From: Sphingomicrobium flavum
Lineage (GTDB): Bacteria > Pseudomonadota > Alphaproteobacteria > Sphingomonadales > Sphingomonadaceae
Assembly (NCBI RefSeq): GCF_024721605.1
Contig: NZ_CP102630.1
Location: 186,001 to 250,000 of the forward strand
Direction of reading: 5' to 3'
DNA: 64,000 nucleotides
The notes beneath the pieces were generated by a model, which saw only the letters and a list, made by a program, of their open reading frames with translations, made no database searches and was not told the origin of the DNA. Made by a program: the position numbers and the translations under genes. Positions 51,561-60,839 of the stretch are shown here, piece after piece; the first letter of the stretch is position 1; each line of letters opens with the position of its first letter.

Positions 51561-53342
51561 ATGGCTCCACCCATTCTTTCCCTTGAAGATGTCATCCTCC
51601 ATCATGGCGATGGCGTGCTGTTTAACGGCCTCACGCTGCATGTCGGCCCCAAGGACCGGCTGGCGCTGATCGGGCGCAACGGTGCGGGCAAGACGACGCT
51701 GTTCCGCACGCTGATCGGCGATATCGAGCTGGATGGCGGCAGCCGCACGGTCATGCCGGGCGTCAATATCGTCTGGCTCGAGCAGGATCCCGACGTCAGT
51801 GGTCATGCGACATTGCTCGATTGGGCGCTGAGCGGCGAGAAGGCGCCGCCCCAGCATGCGATCGAGGCGATTGCCGACCAGATGGGGATCGACCTGGCGA
51901 CCGAAGCCAAGACGGCGAGCGGTGGTGAGCGTCGCCGTGCCGCGCTGAGCCGCGCACTGGCGAGCGAGCCCGACCTGCTGCTGCTCGACGAGCCGACCAA
52001 CCATCTCGATCTGGCCGCGATCGATTGGCTGGAAGACTGGCTCTCGCGCTATGCCGGCGCCTTCATCGTCATCAGCCATGACCGCACCTTCCTCACGCGG
52101 CTCACCAAATCCTGCCTGTGGCTCGACCGCAAGACGCTGCGGCGCGCCGAGGTGGGCTATGGCGGGTTCGAAGCCTGGACCGAAGACGTGCTGGAACAGG
52201 ATCGGCGCGAACTGGCGCGAATGGACGAAAAATTGCGGCAGGAAACCGAATGGCTGGTCAAGGGCGTGACCGCCCGGCGCAAGCGCAACCAGGGGCGCCT
52301 GCGCAAACTTGAGGAATTGCGGGCGCAGCGTGCCGCGATGATCGGCATGCAGGGCAAGGCGGCCCTGGGGCTCGCCAAGGACGATGTGAAGACCAAGACG
52401 GTTATCGATGCCGAACAGGTCAGCAAAAGCTATGACGATCGCACCATCATCGATGATTTCACCCTGCGCATCGAGCGCGGCGACCGGATCGGCATCGTCG
52501 GTGCCAATGGAGCGGGCAAGACGACGCTATTGAAGCTGCTGACCGGCGAAATCGAGCCTGACGAGGGGTCGATCGGCCGCGCCAAGACGCTCAGCGGGAT
52601 CGTGATCGACCAGCAACGCAAGCTGATGGACCCCCGGAAAAAGGTGCGCGACGTGCTGGCCGAGGGCGGCGAGTGGATCGAGGTGCGCGGCAACAAGAAG
52701 CACATCAAGGGCTATCTCAAGGATTTCCTGTTCGACCCCAGCCTGTCGGACGCGCTGATTGGCACGCTGTCGGGGGGCGAGAAGCATCGCATCCTGCTGG
52801 CACGCGAATTTGCGCGGGAGAGCAATTTGCTGGTGCTCGACGAACCGACCAACGATCTCGACATGGAAACGCTCGACCTCCTGCAGGAAGTGATCTCCGA
52901 CTATGAGGGCACCGTGCTGCTGGTCAGCCACGATCGCGACTTTCTCGATCGGACGGTGACGGTGACGCTTGGCCTCGATGGATCGGGCAAGGTCGATATC
53001 GTCGCGGGCGGCTATGAAGATTGGGCCAAGCGGCGCAAGGAACGACGCAGCGGCGAGAAAAAGCAGAAGCGCGCCGCCCCCGCAAAGCCTGTCCCCAGCA
53101 CCAAGCCGACCAAGCTCAGCTATAAGGACCAGCGCGATTTCGACCTGCTGCCGGGCGAGATCGAGCGGCTGGAGCGTGAGATGGCCGAGACCGAACAAGC
53201 GCTGGCCGACCCTGACCTCTTCACCGCCAATCCCGACAGGTTCGCGGCGCTGACCAGGGCGCTCGACGACAAGCGCGCCGAGAAGGAAGCCGCCGAGGAA
53301 CGCTGGCTGGAAGTGGCGGAAAAGGCCGAGGGGTTAAGCTGA
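51561..53342 (+). CDS. uup: ABC-F ATPase, Uup type
   Basis: Cytoplasmic ribosome-associated ATPase of 593 residues, with two ABC domains and no membrane part. Domain 1: Walker A GRNGAGKTT, signature ASGGERRRAALSRAL, Walker B LLLLDEPTNHLD. Domain 2: GANGAGKTT, LSGGEKHRILLAREF, LVLDEPTNDLD. The P-site-tRNA-interaction-like linker lies between (KGVTARRKRNQGRLRKLEEL), and the C-terminal coiled coil (after about residue 515) is typical of Uup. ATG 51561 is preferred; the frame opens at 51507 without a better signal. Confidence 0.92.
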   Translation: MAPPILSLEDVILHHGDGVLFNGLTLHVGPKDRLALIGRNGAGKTTLFRTLIGDIELDGGSRTVMPGVNIVWLEQDPDVSGHATLLDWALSGEKAPPQHAIEAIADQMGIDLATEAKTASGGERRRAALSRALASEPDLLLLDEPTNHLDLAAIDWLEDWLSRYAGAFIVISHDRTFLTRLTKSCLWLDRKTLRRAEVGYGGFEAWTEDVLEQDRRELARMDEKLRQETEWLVKGVTARRKRNQGRLRKLEELRAQRAAMIGMQGKAALGLAKDDVKTKTVIDAEQVSKSYDDRTIIDDFTLRIERGDRIGIVGANGAGKTTLLKLLTGEIEPDEGSIGRAKTLSGIVIDQQRKLMDPRKKVRDVLAEGGEWIEVRGNKKHIKGYLKDFLFDPSLSDALIGTLSGGEKHRILLAREFARESNLLVLDEPTNDLDMETLDLLQEVISDYEGTVLLVSHDRDFLDRTVTVTLGLDGSGKVDIVAGGYEDWAKRRKERRSGEKKQKRAAPAKPVPSTKPTKLSYKDQRDFDLLPGEIERLEREMAETEQALADPDLFTANPDRFAALTRALDDKRAEKEAAEERWLEVAEKAEGLS

Positions 53343-53394
53343 TCGACAGCTGCTCCTGCCTGTGTTAGAAAAATAATACAGTAGGAGAGTTTCG

Positions 53395-53703
53395 ATGATT
53401 GAAGACCCGCCCAACGCTGAAGAATTCATCGCTGCCGTCAAAGCGTTGAGCGATGAGGATTATGAACGCGTGAAAGCGAGCTTTGCCGAAAAGCGTGCCG
53501 AACTGGCGAGAGACTTCGAAGAGGCGGAGGCCGAACTGAAGGACAATCTGGCTCAGCTTGCCGACGATCCCGGCGACCATAGCGCTGAAGAGGTCGAGCA
53601 GGCCGCCATCCAGGCCCGCGCCCATCTGGACGAGACCCGCGCCAACATCGAAGCGCAATTCGACGATGCCGAGCGCCGCCTGGTGGAAGCGCGCGAAGCC
53701 TAG
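53395..53703 (+). CDS. Acidic coiled-coil hypothetical protein
   Basis: A 102-residue protein starting MIEDPPNAEEFIAAVKAL, then almost uninterrupted charged helices (YERVKASFAEKRAELARDFE, HLDETRANIEAQFDDAERR). Cytoplasmic, probably a coiled-coil oligomer; family not recognised. A good AGGAGAG ribosome-binding site precedes ATG 53395. Its TAG stop shares CTAG with the stop of the convergent prsR. Confidence 0.68.
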   Translation: MIEDPPNAEEFIAAVKALSDEDYERVKASFAEKRAELARDFEEAEAELKDNLAQLADDPGDHSAEEVEQAAIQARAHLDETRANIEAQFDDAERRLVEAREA

Positions 53704-55073
53704 GCGCTCAGTTTATACTGTTTCAGCAAATCGTAGAGCGTGGGGCGTGAGATGCCGAGCAGCTTGGCGGCGCTGGAGATATTATTCTCCGTGCGGGTCA
53801 GGGCTTGGCGGATGGCCTTGCGGTCGGCGATCTCGCGCGCGGCGCGCAGGTTGATCGGGCTTGCCGATCCGTCATCGTCGGCGCCCGACTGCAGGTCCAG
53901 ATCGGCGGCGCTGACATGCTTGCCGTCGGACATGATGACGGCGCGCTTCACGCGGTTTTCCAGCTCGCGCACATTGCCGGGCCAGCCATATTCGTCGATC
54001 GCCTCGACCGCGTCGGGGCCAAGGCCGTTCAGCTTGCGGCCCAGATCCTTGGCATATTTGGCGACGAAATAGCGCGCCAGCAGCACGGCATCGCCGGTGC
54101 GCTGCGCCAAAGGCGGGATGGGCACGACGATTTCGGCAAGGCGATAATAAAGATCCTCGCGGAAGGTCCCTTCAGCACACATGGCGTCGAGGTCACGGTG
54201 GGTGGCGCAGACGATGCGGGTGTCGACATCGATGGGTTTGCGGCCACCAATACGCTCGATCACCCGTTCCTGCAGGAAGCGCAGCAGCTTGACCTGAAGG
54301 GGCAGGGGAATGTCGCCGACTTCATCGAGGAAGAGCGTGCCGCCCTGGGCGAGCTCGATCTTGCCCTCGGTTGTCTTGACCGCGCCGGTAAAGGCGCCGC
54401 GTTCATAGCCGAACAGTTCGGCTTCCAGCAGGTTTTCCGGGATGGCGGCGCAGTTGATGGCGATGAACTGGCCGTCCTTGCGCGGGCTTTGTTCATGCAC
54501 CGCCTTGGCCAGCAATTCCTTGCCCGTGCCGCTGGCGCCCAGCAGCATCACCGATACGTCAGCGGAGGCCACGCGCTCGATCGTATGCGCGACCTTGAGC
54601 ATTTCCGGGCTGGCAGAAACGATCGAGCCGAGCACCGTCTGACTCTCACCCGTTTCTTCTTCGAGGCGGCGATTCTCCGCTTCGATTTCATGCAGGTGGA
54701 AAGCGCGCCCGACGATGAGTCCGAGATCGTCGATATCCACCGGCTTGCGATAGAAATCATAAGCGCCCAGCGCGATGGCCTTCAGCGCGCTTTCGCGGGC
54801 GCCATGGCCGGAAGCGACGATGACCTTGGTATCAGGCTTGAGCGCCAAGATTTCCTGCAACGTGGCGAAACCCTCGGTCGTCCCGTCGGGATCGGGCGGC
54901 AGGCCAAGATCGAGCGTGACGACGGCCGGCTCGTGCAGGCGCAACAGGTCGATGGCTTCCTTACGGTTGCCGGCGATGACCACCTCATAGCCTTCATAGG
55001 CCCATTTCAGCTGGCGCTGCAGGCCTTCATCATCCTCGACCACAAGCAGGGTGGGCAGGTCGGACTTGCTCAT
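53700..55073 (-). CDS. prsR: PrsR-type sigma-54-dependent response regulator
   Basis: A 457-residue NtrC-class activator. Receiver domain (phospho-Asp55 in VVTLDLGLPP), AAA+ domain with Walker A GASGTGKE (179-186), the sigma-54-contacting GAFTGA loop (226-231) and Walker B LFLDEVGD, and a Fis-type helix-turn-helix (ISSAAKLLGISRPTLYDLL). Architecture matches the PrsR regulators of XrtA/PEP-CTERM systems, but no exosortase or PEP-CTERM gene is in the window. ATG 55073 overlaps the prsK stop as ATGA. It is the only sigma-54 activator here and therefore a candidate regulator of the psp promoter at 25650. Confidence 0.9.
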   Translation of the reverse strand: MSKSDLPTLLVVEDDEGLQRQLKWAYEGYEVVIAGNRKEAIDLLRLHEPAVVTLDLGLPPDPDGTTEGFATLQEILALKPDTKVIVASGHGARESALKAIALGAYDFYRKPVDIDDLGLIVGRAFHLHEIEAENRRLEEETGESQTVLGSIVSASPEMLKVAHTIERVASADVSVMLLGASGTGKELLAKAVHEQSPRKDGQFIAINCAAIPENLLEAELFGYERGAFTGAVKTTEGKIELAQGGTLFLDEVGDIPLPLQVKLLRFLQERVIERIGGRKPIDVDTRIVCATHRDLDAMCAEGTFREDLYYRLAEIVVPIPPLAQRTGDAVLLARYFVAKYAKDLGRKLNGLGPDAVEAIDEYGWPGNVRELENRVKRAVIMSDGKHVSAADLDLQSGADDDGSASPINLRAAREIADRKAIRQALTRTENNISSAAKLLGISRPTLYDLLKQYKLSA

Positions 55074-57142
55074 GCGATTTTCCTTGTGTCAGCGGGCTGC
55101 GCGGCGCGCAGGTGAATGGTGAAACTGCTCCCCTTGCCGGGGCTGCTATCGACCGACAGGCGTCCCCCCATGGCGGCGATCAAGCTGCGCGCCTCGAACG
55201 CGCCAATGCCGAAACCGCCATCCTTGGTGGAGCTGAAGGGTTCGAACAGGCGCGAACGGACGAAATCGGCATCCATGCCGCAGCCCTGGTCGCTGATGGT
55301 CAGCTGGACGTCATGGCCTTCCTGGATGACGCGCACGGTCACCGGCGCATCGGCGGGGCTGGCGTCGATCGCGTTCTGGAGCAGATGGCCGACCGCCTGT
55401 TCGAGGCCGGCCGGATCGGCGATGGCCCACAGGCTGCTGTCGCCCAGAAGCTTGATGTCATGGTGGCGCCGCTTGGCCGCAATGGCGAAGGCGATCACAT
55501 CCTTTAGCGCCGTCGGCTCGGCATGGCCGTCGCGCGCTGCGGTCTGCGGGCTGAGGCGCGACAGCAGGTCATTCATCTTGCCGACCGAGCTTTTGAGCGT
55601 CGCGACCATGTCGGCGCGAAATTCCGGATTGTCGGCATGCTTTTCTGCATTGCGCGACACCAGCGACAACTGGCTCACCAGATTCTTGATATCGTGCATG
55701 ATGAAGGCGAAGCGGCGGTTGAATTCCTCGAAGCGCTGTGCCTTGGACAAGGCTTCCTGCCCCATGGCTTCGGCCAGGTTGGAGGCAGCCTGGCGGCCCG
55801 CCGTCTTCATCAGGTCGAAATCTTCCCAATCGAGCGCGCGGCGATAATCGGGCGCGGCCAGCAGGATCAGGCCGACAAGCAGCCCATTATGCTGGAGCGG
55901 GATGCCGACCCAGGCTTCCTCGCGGTCCAGCATCCATTGCGGCACCGGCAACGCCAGATCTTCCGGCTCGCCCCAGCCGCGGCGCAGGCCGTCCAGCTCG
56001 AGGATGCGGCCTTCGACGGCGATGGCATTCCAGAAATCGCGGCCCTGGCTGGCCTCGGCATCGATCGGCGGCAAGCCCGCGCCCGGCCAGTTCCAGGCCG
56101 AATTGCGCGTCAGGTCGCCCTGTTCGTCGAGCGAAAGCAGAAGGCCGCCCGGCGCATCGGTCATGTCGGCAAAGGCCTTGATCACGCGCTCGCCCATCGG
56201 AGAAGCGCCCTCGGCCCCCAGCGTCGCGGTGAAGCGCAGCCATTCGGAGCGATAATCGTAGCGATGTTCGAAGAAATGCTTGGCGATCTTCACCTTGGCC
56301 CAGGCGCGCGCACGGGGCGTGCCAAGGATGATCATGACGGTCAGGGTCAGCGCCGCCAGCGCGATCACCGCAAACTGGCCCAGCCAGTCCGCGCTGCCAC
56401 TTTCCTGCAGCGCGGTCGCCATGATCGCCATCAGAGCCAGATAGCCGCAAATGGCGATCAACGAGAGCGACTGGAAGGTCGCGGCGCGCGAGAGACGGAT
56501 GCGCCAGGCTTCGCCGGGGCGTGCGCTGCTCGCCAGCATGGGAATGGTCAGCGCCACCGCCAGCCCGCGCCAATCGCTCAGCCCCACCGCGATTTCGCGG
56601 CTGAAATAGGCGACCGTGTAAAGATTGAGGTCATAGGCCCACAGGGCTGCGAGCGCGATGACAAGATAGCGGATGGCGGGTCGGCTGGACGGCGCCGCCT
56701 GGCCATAGACATTGTGAACCAGGATCAGCGCGCCCGCCGCCGCCGTCATGCGCAGCAGGATGCCCGTCATGCTGACCGTGGCCAGCACGTCGGGTCCCAG
56801 CCGCAGCAAAGGCAGGACATCGATGAACAGCTGGAAGCCAAGGACGACGCCGATGGCGGCGAAGACGAGGCGAAGGCCCTTCTGCCGCTCATTCTCCCCG
56901 GTCGAGATGGTGTAAAGCAAGGCGACCCAGAAGAAGTTGCGCCCCGTTTCCGCCAGCGCCGTCAGCTGAGCGCCCGGCAGCACGGCTTCAAGAAAGGCCC
57001 ACAGCGCGGATACGGAAAAGGCCGCGAGCAGCAATTGCTTTCGACGGCCATGCACCCCGCGAGTCAGCTGCCAGCCCGCCAGCCCGACAAACAGGGTGGC
57101 GGCCAGCGCGTGGCTCCAAAAGGCGACGAGGGCGCCGCTCAT
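55070..57142 (-). CDS. prsK: PrsK-type membrane histidine kinase
   Basis: A 690-residue kinase with eight or more N-terminal membrane helices (to about residue 275), a GAF-like domain (about 310-455), phosphoacceptor His483 in FIMHDIKNLVS, and an ATPase domain (LLQNAIDASP, ISDQGCGMD, GGFGIGAFEARSL). This is the PrsK layout. ATG 57142 is chosen because GGAGGA stands upstream; two further in-frame ATGs at 57166 and 57178 lack one. It forms a two-gene operon with prsR. The signal is unknown. Confidence 0.88.
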   Translation of the reverse strand: MSGALVAFWSHALAATLFVGLAGWQLTRGVHGRRKQLLLAAFSVSALWAFLEAVLPGAQLTALAETGRNFFWVALLYTISTGENERQKGLRLVFAAIGVVLGFQLFIDVLPLLRLGPDVLATVSMTGILLRMTAAAGALILVHNVYGQAAPSSRPAIRYLVIALAALWAYDLNLYTVAYFSREIAVGLSDWRGLAVALTIPMLASSARPGEAWRIRLSRAATFQSLSLIAICGYLALMAIMATALQESGSADWLGQFAVIALAALTLTVMIILGTPRARAWAKVKIAKHFFEHRYDYRSEWLRFTATLGAEGASPMGERVIKAFADMTDAPGGLLLSLDEQGDLTRNSAWNWPGAGLPPIDAEASQGRDFWNAIAVEGRILELDGLRRGWGEPEDLALPVPQWMLDREEAWVGIPLQHNGLLVGLILLAAPDYRRALDWEDFDLMKTAGRQAASNLAEAMGQEALSKAQRFEEFNRRFAFIMHDIKNLVSQLSLVSRNAEKHADNPEFRADMVATLKSSVGKMNDLLSRLSPQTAARDGHAEPTALKDVIAFAIAAKRRHHDIKLLGDSSLWAIADPAGLEQAVGHLLQNAIDASPADAPVTVRVIQEGHDVQLTISDQGCGMDADFVRSRLFEPFSSTKDGGFGIGAFEARSLIAAMGGRLSVDSSPGKGSSFTIHLRAAQPADTRKIA

Positions 57143-57342
57143 GCTGTCAGTTCCTCCGACATGCATGAAGTGTCGCAAAACTTTACAAATAATGTGTGAA
57201 TAAGAGTGTCGGTTTTCCTTGCATTCACCATGGAATATTAATGCGCCGGTTACGCCGAGGCGAGAGAGCAGCGCGCCCGTCCGGCTATGGTGGATTTGCT
57301 CACTCGGCTAGCATGCCTGCTCAATCAAGGAAGGCAGTGACA

Positions 57343-57609
57343 ATGGGCTGGGTGATCGGCAGGAGCATGGCAACGCAGGACCCCGAGGCCGCGCGCGCCA
57401 AGGCGCTGCGCAAATTGCAATCACTGGCCCAGATCGACGATCCTGAAGGCGTGGTGGTGCCGATCCTGCTCGATGCCATCCTGATGGTCGAAAGCTATCG
57501 CGGCGCGCGCCACCAGATCAGCTTCTTGCCCGAACTGACAGAGAGTGTGGACACGATGCTGCGCGAATTGACGCTGGCCGAGAAAGCGGAGCTTTGGGCG
57601 GCGGAGTAG
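57343..57609 (+). CDS. Small hypothetical protein
   Basis: An 88-residue soluble helical protein; the second half contains LLDAILMVESYRGARHQISF and a Leu/Glu-rich end LRELTLAEKAELWAAE. Family not recognised. ATG 57343 follows AAGGAAGG at eight bases and is preferred; ATG 57367 is possible. It is divergent from prsK across a 200-base AT-richer gap. Confidence 0.6.
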   Translation: MGWVIGRSMATQDPEAARAKALRKLQSLAQIDDPEGVVVPILLDAILMVESYRGARHQISFLPELTESVDTMLRELTLAEKAELWAAE

Positions 57610-57675
57610 GCGCTGATGTTCGAGTGATTTGATCGGCTGGAAGGCGTTAATCAGCTTTGATACCGCAAAGCCTTG

Positions 57676-57918
57676 TCAGGTAGAAAGGCTTGCAATGTGT
57701 TGTCGCATCCATTCGCGCTTGAATGCCGCATAGTTTTCGTCCTTAGCTCGGATGTCTTCATCGTCTACCCAGTGACTCAGTTGCTCCCAAGCATCTTTTT
57801 CAATTTTATCAAGTTTGAGCGGGTCTGGAATTGCAGCATCCAGTTCGGCAATCTGGATATCTCCGCCATCTACAACGCGCTTTAGTGCGGCCAAAAGAAA
57901 CTCGCGTACTTCGGACAT
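57676..57918 (-). CDS. Small hypothetical protein of lower GC content
   Basis: An 80-residue acidic protein starting MSEVREFLLAALKRVVDGGD, with SHWVDDEDIRAKDENYAAF in the middle. By eye about 47% GC, well below the roughly 63-65% around it, with several A/T-ending codons, which suggests recent acquisition. No family or partner recognised; it could be an immunity- or antitoxin-type protein but no toxin gene is adjacent. ATG 57918. Confidence 0.55.
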   Translation of the reverse strand: MSEVREFLLAALKRVVDGGDIQIAELDAAIPDPLKLDKIEKDAWEQLSHWVDDEDIRAKDENYAAFKREWMRQHIASLST

Positions 57919-57982
57919 GACCCCAGCCTAGCATTGTAATCATTGTCCGCAATGGGTTCGTCAGCGAGCTATGAGTTGTCCT

Positions 57983-59293
57983 CTACTTCTTCAAAATATC
58001 CAGCGCCAGCACGGTCAATGCCTCTGTTGCCGTCCCCACAACCGCTTCAGCGTCCGGGGCCCAGAAGGGGCTGTGCAGGCTGGGCAGTTTGGAGGTGTCG
58101 CCCTCGGCGGCCATCCAGTCTTCCATGCGCGTGCCGCCGACCCAGAAGATCAGGCTTTCGATCTCATTGTCGGCCAGCCAGAAGCGGCTGAAATCCTCGC
58201 CGCCCATGACGGGTGGGGTTTCCTGCACGCGCTGATCGCCGAATTGCTGTTTGAACAGCGCCAGCGCGCGGTTGGCGAGGGGAAGAGTGTTGTAGGTCGA
58301 TGGCGTGAACTCATCGTCGCGGAAGGTGACGATAGGCATGCGGTCTTCGCTCACCCCGGCGGCGATGGCTTCGGCCTTGGCGATGCGTTCGATGCCGGAC
58401 AGCAATTGCTGGCGCACTTCGGGCGCATAGCTGCGCACGGTCAGCAGCAATTGGGCTTCATCGGGAATGATGTTGTGCTTGGCACCGGCATGGAAGCTGC
58501 CCACCGTGATGACCGCGGGCGATTGCGGATCGACTTCGCGCGCGACGATCGTCTGCAGCGTGGTGACGATGCGGCTGGCGATGACGATGGGGTCCTTGGT
58601 GGTATGCGGATAGGCACCATGGCCGCCAGTCCCGCGAACGGTGATATCGACGCTGTCGACATTGGCGAGCGCATAGCCGGGCGAAATGCCGATAAAGCCT
58701 GCCGGCCCCGCCGCCGCATCATGGAAAGCGATGGCGTGCGTTGGCTTGGGAAAGCGGGTGTAAAGGCCATCGTCCAGCATGGCCTTGGCGCCCTCGCCGG
58801 TCTCTTCGGCGGGCTGGAGGATCATCACCAGCGTGCCCGACCAGTCATCCTTGCGCTCGGTCAATTGGGTGGCGACGCCGACCCAGCTGGTCATGTGCGT
58901 GTCATGCCCGCAGGCGTGCATGACGCCCGTTTCCACGCCCGAGGCGGGGGCGGTGGTCACCACCTTTGAGGCGTAGGGCAGCCCGGTCTGTTCGACCACG
59001 GGAAGCCCGTCCATGTCGGCGCGGATCATCAGCACCGGTCCGGGGCCATTCTCCATTACCGCGACCACGCCGGTGCCGCCGACGCCTTCGGTGACGTCAA
59101 AGCCCATGTCACGCGCGATGGCGGACAATTTGGCGGCGGTGCGCACTTCCTGGCCCGACAGTTCGGGATTGGCGTGCAGGTCGCGGTAGATTTCCAGCAG
59201 CCCCGGCAAGTCTTCCTGCACGGCGCCGCGGACATCCTGCGCGGCGGCAGGCGTGGCGATCAGGGCGGTGGCGGCAAGCAGGGCGAGGCGCAT
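57983..59293 (-). CDS. Exported M20-family peptidase / amidohydrolase
   Basis: Periplasmic metallo-hydrolase of the hippurate hydrolase/IAA-amino acid amidase branch, 436 residues. Signal peptide MRLALLAATALIATPAAA; metal motifs MHACGHDTHM, LQPAEETGEGA and a late GGEDFSRF; dimerisation-domain motif GGHGAYPHTTKDP. It probably releases amino acids from N-acyl conjugates. The start is 3 bases past the stop of the DUF4893 gene, so the two form an operon. Confidence 0.9.
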   Translation of the reverse strand: MRLALLAATALIATPAAAQDVRGAVQEDLPGLLEIYRDLHANPELSGQEVRTAAKLSAIARDMGFDVTEGVGGTGVVAVMENGPGPVLMIRADMDGLPVVEQTGLPYASKVVTTAPASGVETGVMHACGHDTHMTSWVGVATQLTERKDDWSGTLVMILQPAEETGEGAKAMLDDGLYTRFPKPTHAIAFHDAAAGPAGFIGISPGYALANVDSVDITVRGTGGHGAYPHTTKDPIVIASRIVTTLQTIVAREVDPQSPAVITVGSFHAGAKHNIIPDEAQLLLTVRSYAPEVRQQLLSGIERIAKAEAIAAGVSEDRMPIVTFRDDEFTPSTYNTLPLANRALALFKQQFGDQRVQETPPVMGGEDFSRFWLADNEIESLIFWVGGTRMEDWMAAEGDTSKLPSLHSPFWAPDAEAVVGTATEALTVLALDILKK

Positions 59294-59295
59294 GG

Positions 59296-59919
59296 TCAGT
59301 CTCCGATGGGCGTGAGTTCAATGATGTCGAGGGTGGATTCAAAGCGCGGTTCCGGCAGCAGGAGCCGCCAGCGCTTCTCGCCGATGCGCTGCAGCGCGCC
59401 GATCATGTCGCGTTCTGGGTCGGCGCCGTAGCGCATCGCGCGGCTTTCATCGCCCAGCACCAGCGTGCCGATGAAGACCTGGCGCAGATCGTCATCGGGG
59501 AAGAGCAGCCCGATGGGGCGCTGCGATCCGGTCAGCTTGGCGAGGCCCTGCAGGTCGCGCTCGGCGCGCACCCGGCACTGGAAGGCGGGATAATCAACAT
59601 AAGCGAGACTGCCCGACGGGCTACCCAGCTTGACGATGCGGCAGGAATAATTGCCATTGGGCATTGTCGTGAACGGTAAGGCGGCATCGGGCGTCGCCAG
59701 CGCGCCCAGCGCATCGACCTGGCTGGTAAAGCCGGCATTGCGGGCTTCGCGCAAGGCGCGATCGAAGGTGACGCTCATGTTGCGCAGCCGCTCGCGATCA
59801 CCCTCGGTGGCGACCTGGCGCCAGTCACGTGTTTCCAGCGTATCGACCATGGGATCGCCAGGCAGCGTGGCGCAGGCGGGCAAAGCGAGCAGGGCTAGCA
59901 GCGGGATGAGGTGACGCAT
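59296..59919 (-). CDS. DUF4893 lipoprotein
   Basis: A 207-residue exported lipoprotein: hydrophobic start HLIPLLALLALPAC (lipobox LPAC, Cys16), then a DUF4893 domain with NGNYSCRIVKLGSPSG, FQCRVRAERDLQGLAKLTGS, VFIGTLVLGDESRAMRYG and RIGEKRWRLLLPEPRFESTL. The family is uncharacterised. ATG 59919 begins the signal; the open frame upstream to 59973 is not supported. Together with the M20 peptidase it may act in the periplasm. Confidence 0.82.
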   Translation of the reverse strand: MRHLIPLLALLALPACATLPGDPMVDTLETRDWRQVATEGDRERLRNMSVTFDRALREARNAGFTSQVDALGALATPDAALPFTTMPNGNYSCRIVKLGSPSGSLAYVDYPAFQCRVRAERDLQGLAKLTGSQRPIGLLFPDDDLRQVFIGTLVLGDESRAMRYGADPERDMIGALQRIGEKRWRLLLPEPRFESTLDIIELTPIGD

Positions 59920-59957
59920 GGCCGGCAGCCTAGGCGGTTTCACAGCGCCCGCAAGCC

Positions 59958-60743
59958 TCATTGCGCGGTCCACCCGCCATCCATGCTGAGATTGGCGCCC
60001 GTGATCGACGCCGCGCCGTCGCCGGTCAGGAACAGGGCCAGCGCCGCAACTTCCTCCACAGTGACGAAGCGCTTGGTCGGCTGCGCTTTCAACAGCACGT
60101 CGTTCATCACTTCTTCGCGGGTCATGCCGCGCGCTTTCATCGTATCCGGGATCTGCTTTTCCACCAGCGGGGTCCAGACATAGCCGGGGGAAATGCAGTT
60201 GATGGTGATGCCCGCTTCGGCGATTTCAAGCGCCACGCTCTTGGTGAAGCCCGCCACGCCATGCTTGGCCGCGACATAGGCCGATTTATTGGGGCTGGCG
60301 ACCAGGCTGTGCGCGGAGGCAGTGTTGATGATCCGGCCCCAGCCTTTTTCCTTCATCGCGGGCAGGCACAGGCGCGTCGTGTGAAAGACGGCGGACAGGT
60401 TGATCTGCAGGATGGCATCCCATTTCTCGACCGGGAATTCATCGACCGGGGCGACATGCTGGATGCCGGCATTGTTGATGAGGATGTCGGGCGCGCCCAG
60501 CTCGGCGCTGCAGCGCTCGACCATCGCCGCGATCTGAGCGGGATCGAACAGGTCGGCGCCGTCATGGAGGACGTGTGCGCCGCTCGTCTGCTCGAGAGCC
60601 TGACGCTCCGCCTCGATGGCTTCGACATCGCCAAAACCGTTGATCATCAGGCTGGCACCCTCGGCGGCCACCGCCTTGGCCACCGCCAGTCCGATGCCAG
60701 ATGTCGATCCCGTGACCAGCGCCGTCTTGCCCTGAAGTTTCAT
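59958..60743 (-). CDS. bdhA: 3-hydroxybutyrate dehydrogenase (SDR family)
   Basis: NAD-dependent oxidation of (R)-3-hydroxybutyrate to acetoacetate, as in polyhydroxybutyrate use. A 261-residue short-chain dehydrogenase: cofactor loop TGSTSGIG (11-18), LINNAGIQHVAPVDEFP, active-site NTASAHS and YVAAKHG, and INCISPGYVWTPLVEKQIP, which is characteristic of this enzyme. ATG 60743 is set by a strong AAGGAGGA ribosome-binding site; the open frame runs to 60812 without support. Confidence 0.93.
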   Translation of the reverse strand: MKLQGKTALVTGSTSGIGLAVAKAVAAEGASLMINGFGDVEAIEAERQALEQTSGAHVLHDGADLFDPAQIAAMVERCSAELGAPDILINNAGIQHVAPVDEFPVEKWDAILQINLSAVFHTTRLCLPAMKEKGWGRIINTASAHSLVASPNKSAYVAAKHGVAGFTKSVALEIAEAGITINCISPGYVWTPLVEKQIPDTMKARGMTREEVMNDVLLKAQPTKRFVTVEEVAALALFLTGDGAASITGANLSMDGGWTAQ

Positions 60744-60839
60744 GCCGTCCTCCTTTGCTTCTCCTCTCGCTTGCCAGGAGAGGGATTGCAACCGCTGCGG
60801 CGGTCCGTGCATTAAGGCTGCGTAACGAGGGAGAGCGAT

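Noticed and set aside
55523-57199. 558-codon plus-strand open frame opposite prsK
   Set aside because: Shadow frame rich in Arg/Gln/Gly; prsK has a convincing kinase layout.
57650-57670. Small inverted repeat GCTTTG-ATACCG-CAAAGC as terminator of the gene at 57676
   Set aside because: Only six base pairs, no T-run; too weak to call.
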